Positions 54,911 through 64,000 of a stretch of DNA of 64,000 bases are shown here, piece after piece (position 1 is the first letter of the stretch; the number at the start of each line of letters is the position of its first letter). A program made the position numbers and the translations under genes. The stretch lies in contig NC_091181.1 of the NCBI RefSeq assembly GCF_040958095.1, positions 21,637,875 through 21,701,874 of the forward strand. The letters are read 5' to 3'. The DNA is from Procambarus clarkii. Its lineage: Eukaryota; Arthropoda; Malacostraca; Decapoda; Cambaridae. Below the pieces are notes generated by a model, which saw only the letters and a program-made list of their open reading frames with translations, had not been told where the DNA came from and made no database searches.

Positions 54911-55876
54911 CAGAGTGTGTGTGAGTGTGTGAGTGTGTGAGTGTGTGAGTGTGTGAGTGTGTGAGTGTGTGAGTGTGTGTGAGTGTGTGTGAGTGTGTGT
55001 GAGTGTGTGTGAGTGTGTGTGAGTGTGTGTGAGTGTGTGTGAGTGTGTGTGAGTGTGTGTGAGTGTGTGTGAGTGTGTGTGAGTGTGTGTGAGTGTGTGT
55101 GAGTGTGTGTGAGTGTGTGTGAGTGTGTGTGAGTGTGTGTGAGTGTGTGTGAGTGTGTGTGAGTGTGTGTGAGTGTGTGTGAGTGTGTGTGAGTGTGTGT
55201 GAGTGTGTGTGAGTGTGTGTGAGTGTGTGTGAGTGTGTGTGAGTGTGTGTGAGTGTGTGTGAGTGTGTGTGAGTGTGTGTGAGTGTGTGTGAGTGTGTGT
55301 GAGTGTGTGTGAGTGTGTGTGAGTGTGTGTGAGTGTGTGTGAGTGTGTGTGAGTGTGTGTGAGTGTGTGTGAGTGTGTGTGAGTGTGTGTGAGTGTGTGT
55401 GTGTGAGTGTGTGTGTGTGAGTGTGTGTGTGTGAGTGTGTGTGTGTGAGTGTGTGTGTGTGAGTGTGTGTGTGTGAGTGTGTGTGTGTGAGTGTGTGTGT
55501 GTGAGTGTGTGTGTGTGAGTGTGTGTGTGTGAGTGTGTGTGTGTGAGTGTGTGTGTGTGAGTGTGTGTGTGTGAGTGTGTGTGTGTGAGTGTGTGTGTGT
55601 GAGTGTGTGTGTGTGAGTGTGTGTGTGTGAGTGTGTGTGTGTGTGTGTGTGTGAGTGTGTGTGTGAGTGTGTGTGTGTGTGTGTGAGTGTGTGTGTGAGT
55701 GTGTGTGAGTGAGTGTGAGTGTGTGTGAGTGTGTGTGTGTGTGTGTGTGAGTGTGTGTGTGTGTGTGTGTGAGTGTGTGTGTGTGTGTGTGAGTGTGTGT
55801 GTGTGTGTGTGAGTGTGTGTGAGTGTGTGTGAGTGTGTGAGTGTGTGTGTGTGTGAGTGTGTGAGTGTGTGTGTGT

Positions 55877-55910
<34 letters not shown>

Positions 55911-55960
55911 GTGTGTGTGTGTGTGAGTGTGTGTGAGTGTGTGCGCGCGCGTGCATGCGC
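54911..55960. repeat. (GTGTGTGA)n-type array, 1 kb
   Basis: An initial 6-8 bp part, then very regular 8-bp GTGTGTGA units (about 54980-55400), then 10-bp GTGTGTGTGA units (about 55400-55635), then mixed units, ending in GCGCGCGTGCATGCGCGCG (about 55944-55962), which is alternating purine-pyrimidine. The 350-codon frames of H, T, S and L are artefacts. Confidence 0.97.
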
Positions 55961-55962
55961 GC

Positions 55963-58365
55963 GTGCGTGTCTGTGATCCGCGTACATAGTCATATTCTGT
56001 AGTCATCATACATTAATGACTACGACAACTGACTAAATGGGGATTGTGGAAAGTTTGTCTCCACTGTTTGTGGAAAGCTTCCTGTAGTAAATTAGTGAAA
56101 TTATGGACCACCGTTGTGGACATTAAATTCCCGCCGACCGTGTCAATATCACCTCGCCTTACCACATGCTGTGCGAACATCGTCCAAGCTCGTGGTGTAT
56201 GTACAAATCATCCTGGCGAGCCATTAATGCTGGGAGCCTCCACCAACTCGCTCTCGCCACGGGCACGCCGCGGGCACGACGCTGTGATCATCTTCCAGCA
56301 CCCGGTGTTCAAACATGTTGAACAACTGTGTCTTGAGAGATTTTTGGGCAGTGATGATAGATTTTATATTAGTACTGAGCTGTGTAACTGTGTTTGCTTG
56401 TCTGCACAACAAGGACTTGGTATAATCTTTAATCGGCTAATTAAGGATTCAGCGAGTTAATTAGGGGGTTAATTAACGTCACCAGGGGAATGCACATTGC
56501 TTTGATGAGGGGAACTGTTGTGTGGACTACAGTATTCAGTTTAACGTAAGATGTTTAGTATTGATTATGTCTGTGGGACAGTTAGTCACTCATGTAATTA
56601 GGGGTAATTAACGCCATGAACGTGAATTTTACATAGACTTGTTTGAAAAGCGGCCGAGAGGGTGGCAGCATTGTTTAACGTAATTCGTTCTGATTAATTA
56701 GCTGTTAATTTAACAGTAATGAAGGTAATTACTCGCTGAATGTTTGATGGGTCTAGTGTTTTAGTAATTATGGTTAGCGAGTTATCGTCTTGACTGTTGT
56801 GACTTGTCGGTGGAAGACCACTGTGTGATTAACGTTGAATGCTTTGTTGCTGACTGCCAGGTTACAGTAAATTAACGTAATTAATCACTGAGATTAAGTA
56901 GTGTAATTTGTTATACTATTGTTTGATTGTTGTCTTGTGGGGACGAGCGTTAAAGTAACTTAGGATTACCGGCGAAGTGTTTCATGAACCCAACTTCCTT
57001 TGCTTTGATTGCATTGTAATATAGTTGCAGAGTGCTACATGCACTTGTGTGGTGTTGGATGAAAGCTTATGCTAAGGACCATCGTTTAAGACTAGCCAGA
57101 GGTCTATGACTGCTCTGTAGAGAGAGTTACAGAATTGATCCTGTTTTCTGTGAAATGTGATTTGAGAGAGTGAGTGTGGTACAAGAGGGTGCTCGCTAGC
57201 CAACGGTTTTAGAGGTTGGGGGGACAGAGGGGTGAACGTCACCTCCCCCACCATGTGAGGTATGATGCCATACTCCTAGGCCTCCCCTCCTTGTGACGTC
57301 ATGGGACGCCTCATGGTGAGGGCGTCTGTGATTCGTCTAGGCACCTCGGCCTCGTGTTTGTTTAGGCGCGAAAGGCGGTGATTCGTAGCAGCATGATAGG
57401 CTGTGCCGGCTTTGTGCTGATTGATCAAGACAAGGTGGGGGGGAGACGGGCGTTTTGAGTTTCCCGAGCCCGCCAAATCGGCAGTCTGGAGAGGGCGAGC
57501 AAGCGGGCTGGATGTCCAGGAAGGTGGGGGTAGCGTCTGCCACCTCCACCCCCGTTATCGCTGTGTCGTCCTTATTTAACGGACAATTGGTGGAATAGGG
57601 CAGGGCCTCCCAGTGTAATTGAGGTGAGATTACAGGCCCCTGTTGGACTTGAAATTCCACCTTGCTGTGTCTGCCATGTGGTGACGCCGGCCATTATGAC
57701 ACCCGGTGTACGAGCAAGGCATGCTCTGGTGTGAGGTGGGGGTGAGTGTGACTGCCACCCACGTTGTGTATGCCTGTGGCTGCCAGCCAGCCAGCCTGAG
57801 GCAACTCCCATGTGCGCACCGCTCCGTGACCAGACACCATGGGGCCACGTGAGGGCCACCCCGCGCACCAGCTCATCCTGGGTGGGGCGCTGTGATGCCC
57901 CGCGCTACTCTGTGGCCATCCCTTAGGGCCACGCGGTGGCCACATGCCCTGGTCACACCTAAGGGCCACACCTAGTCGATGCACGTGGGAGCGAGCAAGA
58001 TGTTCTTGAGCAAGTGAGGTCATGACTGGGGAAATGGATGAATGAGAGTGGTAATCGTAAGTACACAATGAAATTGTTAGTGTCTCAGGAATGTTGTTAA
58101 TTCTGGTAACAGCTGTGTTGTTCCATGGTGCCTGCCAGGCGAGGGAAGCAGCTGAGAGACCGCTGTCTGTACTGACGTCCAGGTGACTGTTTGTGATGTA
58201 CCTGGAGAACGACTTTATACACAGAACCACACATGTATAGATATATTTTGTGTAGACTGACTCTAGTATGTAACCGGTCAGTTTAGAGATTTACATGTAA
58301 GTGATCCAAGTCTGTCGATTCTATATAATCGTTCAGAGTCTGGATTAATGCCATGTTGCCGCATG
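55963..58365. other. Low-repeat region with no gene I can recognise
   Basis: It contains AT-rich stretches with many TTAATTA motifs (56450-56900) and GC-rich stretches (57240-57960). At 57294 is TGACGTCA, followed 45 bases later by AGGCACCTCGGCCT, shared with 54.6 kb. The open frames here have no domain I know. A 5' exon or promoter of an unseen gene cannot be excluded. Confidence 0.35.
56044..56460 (+). CDS. Hypothetical ORF, 138 codons, unrecognised
   Basis: I do not recognise the product. The frame is cysteine- and serine-containing with no signal peptide, repeat or catalytic motif I can name (it includes SPRARRGHDAVIIFQHPVF). It lies in low-repeat sequence, ends just before a TTAATTAGG tract, and shows no clear splice sites in support. 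Chance openness is quite likely. Confidence 0.15.
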   Translation: MWKVCLHCLWKASCSKLVKLWTTVVDIKFPPTVSISPRLTTCCANIVQARGVCTNHPGEPLMLGASTNSLSPRARRGHDAVIIFQHPVFKHVEQLCLERFLGSDDRFYISTELCNCVCLSAQQGLGIIFNRLIKDSAS

Positions 58366-58482
58366 TAAAATAGGTACCTGGGTGTTAGTCAGCTGTCGCG
58401 GGCCGCTTCCTGGGTGAGGAGGCCTGGTCGAAGACCGGGCCGTGGGGACACTAAAGCCCCGAAATCATCTCAAGATAACTAT
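58366..58482 (+). mobile_element. SINE type B, 3' half only
   Basis: It starts at AAAATAGGTACCTGGGTG and continues with GTCAGCTGTCGCGGGCCGCT, GGCCTGGTCGAAGACCGGGC, GGGGACACTAAAG and ATCATCTCAAGATAAC. The tRNA head and central block are absent. Confidence 0.85.
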
Positions 58483-58592
58483 CCCCCCTCCCCCTCATCC
58501 CCTCTCAATCATTCATTCGCTTTCTCTCTCCCTTAGGCGGGCCATGTTCCCCACATACAAATTCCAAGCTTGCGCTGTTAGCAAGGTAACTA

Positions 58593-58594
<2 letters not shown>

Positions 58595-58680
<86 letters not shown>

Positions 58681-58690
58681 AATATATATA
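58595..58690. repeat. (CA)n then (TA)n microsatellite
   Basis: A short CA run passes into about 70 bp of pure TA, then AATAATATATAATATATT. Confidence 0.95.
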
Positions 58691-58919
58691 ATATATTATC
58701 ATTATTATTATTATTATTATAATATTCTAAAACCATCCCTCAGTAACTCAGTAAGTCAAACAGCAACAGTGGACTGAAGACTAATATGCTATGGGATAGA
58801 CTGCTTCTCTCTCGAGTTGAGCCATTAGTGAAACAGCCGGCTTCAATTTGGTAGGACATAGGATCTACAGTTTCATCAGGCTTACCTTATGCCATTAGTA
58901 CTGTATGATAGTTTAGTTC
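58691..58919. other. Short unannotated stretch
   Basis: An ATT-rich start (58690-58720) followed by about 200 bp in which I see no gene, RNA or known repeat. Confidence 0.4.
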
Positions 58920-59402
58920 ATTTATTATGCACCCCATACCCATCTTGTGGGCGGCATTGGAAAGGGTTACAGAGGCACATAATCGGTTCAGGGACTGAAA
59001 TCCACATTTCATTTAGCTAAGCAAGTTACAATCATTATGAGCTAGTTACAAAATTTAATATAAGTCATCACACCGACAATGGGTTCGAGATTGACCACAA
59101 GTACAGTTTCGAAATTAAGCAGTGTCAATTTCACTTGGCCTCTGATCTACAAGATGTTGTTGAAGTTCTCGGTGTACTGCTGCTCTCAGATTGATCATTG
59201 ACAATCCAAGGTTAGACTCAACGACTCCTTTAAAGGGAGATTCTTTGGCTAACTTATCAGCTCTATCATACATTCGGAGGCCAACATGAGATAGAGACCA
59301 CATGAAATGGACTCTGTTACCATCCTTAATAATTTTGTTGTATTTCGTCTCTAGCTTCGGACACGAGCATGTTACAGTTATGTCTTTAAGAGTTGAGAGC
59401 AT
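58920..59402 (-). pseudogene. LINE-D RNase H C-terminus and 3' UTR, minus strand
   Basis: The minus-strand frame at 59115-59402 (95 codons) has WSLSHVGLRMYDRADKLAKE, the HVG...DRAD...AK block typical of RNase H domains in LINE ORF2 (the last catalytic aspartate is within DRAD). It differs clearly from the LINE-B sequence (SHIGPSLNEHAD), so it is another family. Downstream on the minus strand (59110-58920) is a 3' UTR containing CCGCCCACAAGATGGGTATG, the likely ancestor of minisatellite D. It is truncated by LINE-B copy 3 at about 59405. Confidence 0.75.
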
Positions 59403-59898
59403 TTAAGGATGATAACCCCCCTCCCCGCTCAGCTCGTTGATGCCGTGAGGGGGGCTTAGTGGGCGGCTGCTGGAGTGTGATGCTCCTTGGGACAGACCTC
59501 TGTCCTTTTCTAGCCTTGTGCTCCTGCTGCTGTCCTCTCCAATTCTGCTGAGCACCTTTTCCTTCTGTTTCGTTTTTCTCCCCCCTCTTCTCATATCTGC
59601 TTGTCATTTCCTGCCGGCCTTTTGCTTGTTTTGGTTCTTTCTTTGGACTTCTTCTATTTTGACGCCCGGGTGCTTGAGGAGGCATACTCTTGCACCCGTA
59701 GAACTGTTGTACCCGACGTCTTGAGCGAGGGGGAACGTTTTATTGTCAATCCCCCTTTCGTCGCTAAACTCGATCGCGACGGACTGACGGTTCTTAAGGT
59801 GGCGTTTGTGGGGTATATACTCACAACGCACCACTAGGGGGCCCCGGCATGATCGGCGATAGCTTCCTGTTGGGTGTCCTGCCTCTAATTGTGGCTCC

Positions 59899-61848
59899 AT
59901 GGTGGGTACGGGGCCACATTCGTGGATGAATTTCTTTCTCTTCGTCTCTATGTCGATAAATGTTTCTGTTATACCCTCTCAGGCGCGTGGGGTGGGCGAC
60001 CAAGCGCCCGAGTCGGCCTGTAGTGGAAGACCGGGCTCTGTAGCTCCCGCTGCGTTGGGCCCCGACCTTGCTCCTCCTTTGACCGTCCTGACTTCTTCCC
60101 CCAGCTCCCCTCCCTCCTCTGTGGTTGGATCGAGCCTCCAGCCCCCAGTGGGGACCACTTCGTCCCCTTGTGCGGCTAAGTCTCTCGTTGTGACTACTGC
60201 GCCTTTTGACCCCTCTCTGCGCCCAGGCCGCACTCGCTCGATTCCTTCCTGTACTGACGCGTATCAGGCCTTGTTTGGTCCCGCTTCATGGGCCAAATAC
60301 TTTGATCTCCTCCCTCTTGATTCTGCACCTCCTGACGATTTCTCCCTCCATCGGCATCTTGTTGATTCCGTGGATCTGTCTGTTACCTTCAACCCCACTC
60401 GTCTCGGTACACATGTCGTTGCTGCTGCTCCTCAGGATGCAGCTTCCCGCTTGGCAGCCTTGTCTTGCCTTGGCGAGATCCCTGTTTGGGTCTTCAAGAA
60501 CGTTCAGATGAATGCCAGTATTGGCACTATTCTCCTCCCACCCCATGTTGCAACCGTTGTTCGGAATCTGCAGGATTGCCACGATGATATTCGGCATATC
60601 CTTGACGCCCAAGGCCATTCTGTCCTCCAGGTTGACTCGTTTACTCGTCCCCATCGTGGTCGTCGCCGTCAACCCCTTCGTGTTGTGAAGATCACCTTTG
60701 ATGGTAGGACCCTTTCATCCTCTGTCATTCTTGCTGGTGCTAGGTGCTCTTTCCAGGAGTATATTCCTTCTCCTCGGCTTTGTAACAAGTGCTGGAGGTT
60801 TGGGCATGATGCCCTCCGCTGCTCTGGGACTGACTGTCTCTGTTCTTTGTGTGGGGGTGAAGGTCACTCTGTCAGAGTGCAATTCTTCCCAAGCTCGCTG
60901 CCTGAACTGCGGTGAGGCCCATCCTGCCTTCTCCCGTGCCTGTATCCATTACAAGCTTGAGGCAGCCGTCCTCAACTTGAAGCATCGGGAGCATTTATCT
61001 TTTCCTGAGGCGAGGCGCCAGGTTCGCCGGCTCCCGCCATATGCTAACGTCTCTTATGCTCGCGTGTTGCGCTCTTCCTCTCCTCGTCCTTCCCTCCTTC
61101 CTCACTCACAACCGTTTCCGGGCCTTGGACCCTGATACGCCCACTGCCCCCACCTCTGTTCCTTTGAGTTCTGTCCCGAAGGGTCCCCCTCCTGGTCTTC
61201 TGTCTGGGGTTCCCCTTCTTTGTACCCAGTCTGTCGTGTCTCCTGTGTCTTCTTCCTCGTCTCCCTCCGATCCTCCTTCCCATCCTCTTCCTCCATCTAT
61301 TGACTCTCCCCGCCACCTGTCGGTGCAGGCGGATGTCCATCGCTCTCCTACCGGCCGTCGTGTGTGCACTCGTTCGGCTTCTCCTGTTGAGACACTGGAA
61401 TCCGTTCCACGGTACGTAGTTGCTGGGACACCGGTCTCTTTAAGTCAGAAGCGTAAGCCTGGCTCCTCTCCTTCCTCCTCCTCGGCAAGTAAGAAGGCTT
61501 CGCTTTCTTCCTCAGCCCCTACTTCTGGCTCTGTTACTCCTTCCCCTCCTATTTTAGTGATTGCGCCCCCTGTTCCTGCTATGGAGGTTTCTTTGGCCTC
61601 TGCTTCCTTTCGGTTGCTGCTCTTGCTGAGGTGCGCTCCCCTCTTTCTGCTCCCCCTCTTCCTGCTGCTGTCTTTGACTGCTCCTCTCCGTTGTCTCCTC
61701 CTCTTCCTCTTCCTCCTCCTCCTCCTCCGTACCCGCCTGCCCACCTCTGGTCTGTACTCGCGCTTCCTTCCCTCCGTCTCTGCTCAGTTTACCCATGCCC
61801 CCCTAACCCTGACTTTGCTGACCCTGATCCTGACCCTGATATTCTTTA
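59899..61848 (+). pseudogene. LINE-B copy 3 ORF1, zinc-knuckle protein with frameshifts
   Basis: The longest frame is 338 codons from ATG 59899: a P/S-rich N-terminus, YQALFGPASWAKYFDLLPLD (about 60258-60318), VTFNPTRLGTHVVAAA (60385-60430), IPVWVFKNVQMNASIGTILL (60478-60537), HSVLQVDSFTRPHRG and KITFDGRTLSSSVILAGARC. The first knuckle is CNKCWRFGHDALRC (about 60783-60824). Near 60870 the frame shifts and the next frame supplies the second knuckle (ending HS..EC) and the third, CLNCGEAHPAFSRAC. A further shift near 61110 continues into a serine-rich region with SQKRKPGSS, and another near 61630 leads to the stop near 61848. It is probably an RNA chaperone of the element; the CX2CX4HX4C pattern is typical. 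Confidence 0.85.
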
Positions 61849-61917
61849 ACAAGCTGTGTTGCTCTTTCGCCTTTGTTTCTTCCTTGTTCTCTGTTGTCGT
61901 CCTTTCCCTTATCGTCG

Positions 61918-64000
61918 ATGTCTATTCTTCAATGGAACGTTCGAGGTTATTACGCCAATTTCCTCGAACTCCAACTTCTGATTTCGCGGTTTTTGCCCCT
62001 TTGTGTCTGTCTCCAGGAGCCGATGCTTGGTGCTCGTCCTGGTCGTTTTCGTGGCTATTCCTTTCTCTCCCCCCCCCCCCAGCCATTGCTGGGGCTCCTA
62101 ATTCTTCTGCTCTCTTGATTCGCGCTGATGTTCCCTTTGTTCTTTACTTTTTCCTTTGCCTCTCCATTGTTCTGCTGCTCGTATCTTTGTGGAGAAATGG
62201 TACACAGTTTGTTCCATTTATCTCCCGCCGAGTGTCCCGCTTTCTCTTCCTGATTTGAAACACCTCTTGGACTCTTTGCCGGAGCCTGTGCTCCTGCTGG
62301 GTGACTTCAATTGACGTCATCCTCTTTCGGGTGATGTTCTGACGAATACCCGGGGTCGCCTTCTTGAGCCGTTTCTCCTCTCTTCTTCCCTGTCTCTTCT
62401 GAATTCTGGTGAGCCCACTCATTTGGACTCTCGGACTCGCACCCTTTCCTGTCTTGATCTTTCTTTCTGCTCTTCTTCTCTTTACTTAGATTTCACGTGA
62501 CAGGTTCTTGATGACCTCCATGGAAAGTAATCATTTCTCTATCCTTGTTTCCTTTTTCTCGTTTCGCCCTTCCCTTTCTTTTCCTAGGTGGCAGTTTGCT
62601 AAAGCGGACTGGAACCTATTTACCCTCAGTGCTGCTCTCTCTGACCTCTCCCTTCTGCCTCTCCCTCGCGCTCTCCTCCTTTTTCATGACACTGTCTTCG
62701 ACGCTGCCCTCAGCTCTATTCCTCGTTCTTCCTCTCGGGATCCACGGAAGTGTGTTCCCTGGTGGAATGCGGACTGTGCTCGGGCTGTAAGCGTGCAGCC
62801 TGGAAGAGGCACCGCCGTCGGCAGACGACCAATTCTTTTCTTTTCTTTCGAAAAGCGAGTGCGGTGGCCCATAGGGCCATCTGTACGGCTAAACGTGAAT
62901 GTTGGGCGTGTTATGTCTCAACAATTACGTCTGAAACTCCTCTGCCCCAGATCTGGAAGCGTATCCGCAAGATAACGGGTAAGTTCGTTCCCGATGTTTC
63001 ACCAGTCCTTCACCTCCATGATACTCTTGTGGCGGACCCGTTGCAGGTCGCTTCAGTACTGGGTTCCCACTTTTCTTCTGTTAGCTCTGGTCTTCGTCTT
63101 CCCCAATCTTTCCTTCTTCGTAAACCTGTCCTTGAGTCTCGTCCTTTAGATTTCTGCACTGGTCTTCAGCTTCCCTATAATGATCCCATCTCTCTCTCCT
63201 GAACTTCGTTCTGCCCTGGCCCTCTGCGGTTCTACGGCGGAGGGCTCCGAAGGTATTCATTATGAGATGCTTCGCCATCTCCCTCTGTGCGCGTCTCAGT
63301 ATTTACTGAGTCTGTATAATCGGATCTGGGAGTCGTCGTCAGTCTGAGGACTGGCTCGATGCCGTTGTCCTCCCGGTTTGCAAACCGGGGTCTCTGGGTA
63401 CTTCCCCTAAGGACTTTTGCCCTATTGCCCTCACAAGTTGCGTCTGAAACCAGTTTGAACGTATGGTTAACGTTCGTCGGATGTGGTTCCTGGAACACCG
63501 TCACCAGCTCTCCCCTTCTCAATTTAGTTTCCGCAAGTGCCGCAGCACGACAGATGTCCTGGTGAACTTGGAGGTCTATATTCATACTGCTTTTGCTGCG
63601 AAGACCTCTGTTGTTGCCATCCTTTTTGACCTGGAAAAGGCTTACGACACCACTTGGCAGTATCATATTCTATCTCAACTTCATTCTTTTGGCCTTCGCG
63701 GTCATCTCCCTCTTTCTCCACAGCTTCCTCTCTCGTCGTTCCTTTCGGGTGCGCCTTGGTACCGCTCTCTCTGCCACTTTTCAGCAATACGAAGGTGTGC
63801 CCCAGGGTAGTGTTCTGAGCACTACTCTTTTTCTGGTTGCCCTCAATGGTCTTCTTTCCTCTCTTCCTTCAGGTGTCTTCTCCGCTCTCTATGTCGATGA
63901 TCTTACCCTTTGCTGTCAGGGTGATGATTCGCCTCTTCTTCAGCGCCGGCTTCAACTTGCGATTGATGCCGTGTCGTCTTGGGCCACCGATCATGGCTTC
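61918..64000 (+). pseudogene. LINE-B copy 3 ORF2, endonuclease and partial RT, broken and cut by window end
   Basis: It opens at ATG 61918 (MSILQWNVRGYYANF), then LQEPMLGARPGRFRGYSFLS with the catalytic E of the APE-type endonuclease. It goes out of frame in a C-run near 62080. LLLGDFN near 62300-62314 is followed by an in-frame TGA where copy 2 has TGT. The RT starts later: VVAILFDLEKAYDTTW near 63610-63655, EGVPQGSVLSTTLFLVALNG near 63793-63850, YVDD intact at 63890-63901 and AVSSWATDHGF at the edge. Compared with copy 2 the catalytic aspartates remain, but several frameshifts prevent a full product. Confidence 0.87.

Larger units (their letters stand above)
59411..64000 (+). mobile_element. 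LINE-B copy 3, 5' UTR to mid-RT, runs off the window
   Basis: Third copy of the RNase H-bearing LINE. It has a 5' UTR (59411-59898) homologous to 38000-38560, ORF1, and ORF2 from 61918. It is the least decayed of the three in ORF1 but still frameshifted. Its RNase H and 3' end lie beyond the window. Confidence 0.9.

Noticed and set aside
54839..56009. Three 360-384 codon histidine/threonine frames
   Set aside because: Translation of the (GTGTGTGA)n array.
57694..58230. 178-codon minus-strand ORF as a gene
   Set aside because: No domain, no splice support, GC-rich sequence favours chance open frames.

Overview
This is a repeat-dominated eukaryotic (animal) window. The best guess for the source is a decapod crustacean (crayfish or lobster type). 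That guess rests on tRNA-headed SINEs with a central TTTCTTTCACCCTGATGC block and on LINE tails ending in repeated AGGTGAGTACA units, both of which I associate with decapod genomes from memory. No bacterial or plasmid gene organisation is present. The very long open frames in the window are artefacts of minisatellites.

Layout. 1-2282: end-to-end fragments of a CR1/L2-like non-LTR retrotransposon (LINE-A), another LINE (LINE-C) and tRNA-derived SINEs, all joined through AC-rich tails. 2283-11979: a 9.7 kb imperfect palindrome (foldback element) with arms of about 4.6-4.8 kb, matching 5'-AGTAGTAGGG ends and a perfect 6-bp target duplication (ATTCAC); it holds no credible gene. 11986-13280: a 26/27-bp minisatellite, which is the foldback's target. 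13283-21715: SINE, minus-strand LINE-A, LINE tails and a second AC-rich minisatellite interrupted by a long LINE-A copy (endonuclease plus reverse transcriptase). 22031-31140: a 9 kb minisatellite of two related unit types with an internal 2.2-2.3 kb duplication. 31205-33945: 5'-truncated LINE-B, an RNase H-bearing LINE.

34455-46630 holds the one convincing host gene: five exons, phase-consistent at every junction, of a brambleberry-like nuclear-fusion (karyogamy) protein. Its roughly 9.9 kb intron 1 contains a 2.9 kb minisatellite and a near full-length decayed LINE-B carrying a nested SINE. Intron 4 contains another minisatellite.

48243-53850 is one minus-strand LINE-A copy broken three times. 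A 1.2 kb minisatellite grew inside its reverse transcriptase sequence, and two segments bounded by TG..CA, probably solo LTRs, were inserted into it. 54830-55960 is a (GTGTGTGA)n-type array. 55960-58365 is low-copy-looking sequence without a gene I can recognise. 58366-59402 holds a SINE 3' end, a (TA)n tract and a minus-strand RNase H remnant of a further LINE (LINE-D), whose 3' UTR is homologous to the unit of the intron 1 minisatellite. 59411-64000 is the third LINE-B copy (5' UTR, zinc-knuckle ORF1, start of ORF2), cut by the window end.

Together, the window shows one small gene in a retrotransposon landscape where several minisatellites can be traced to unit-length sequences inside or at the ends of LINEs, and where a giant foldback element has inserted into one of those minisatellites.
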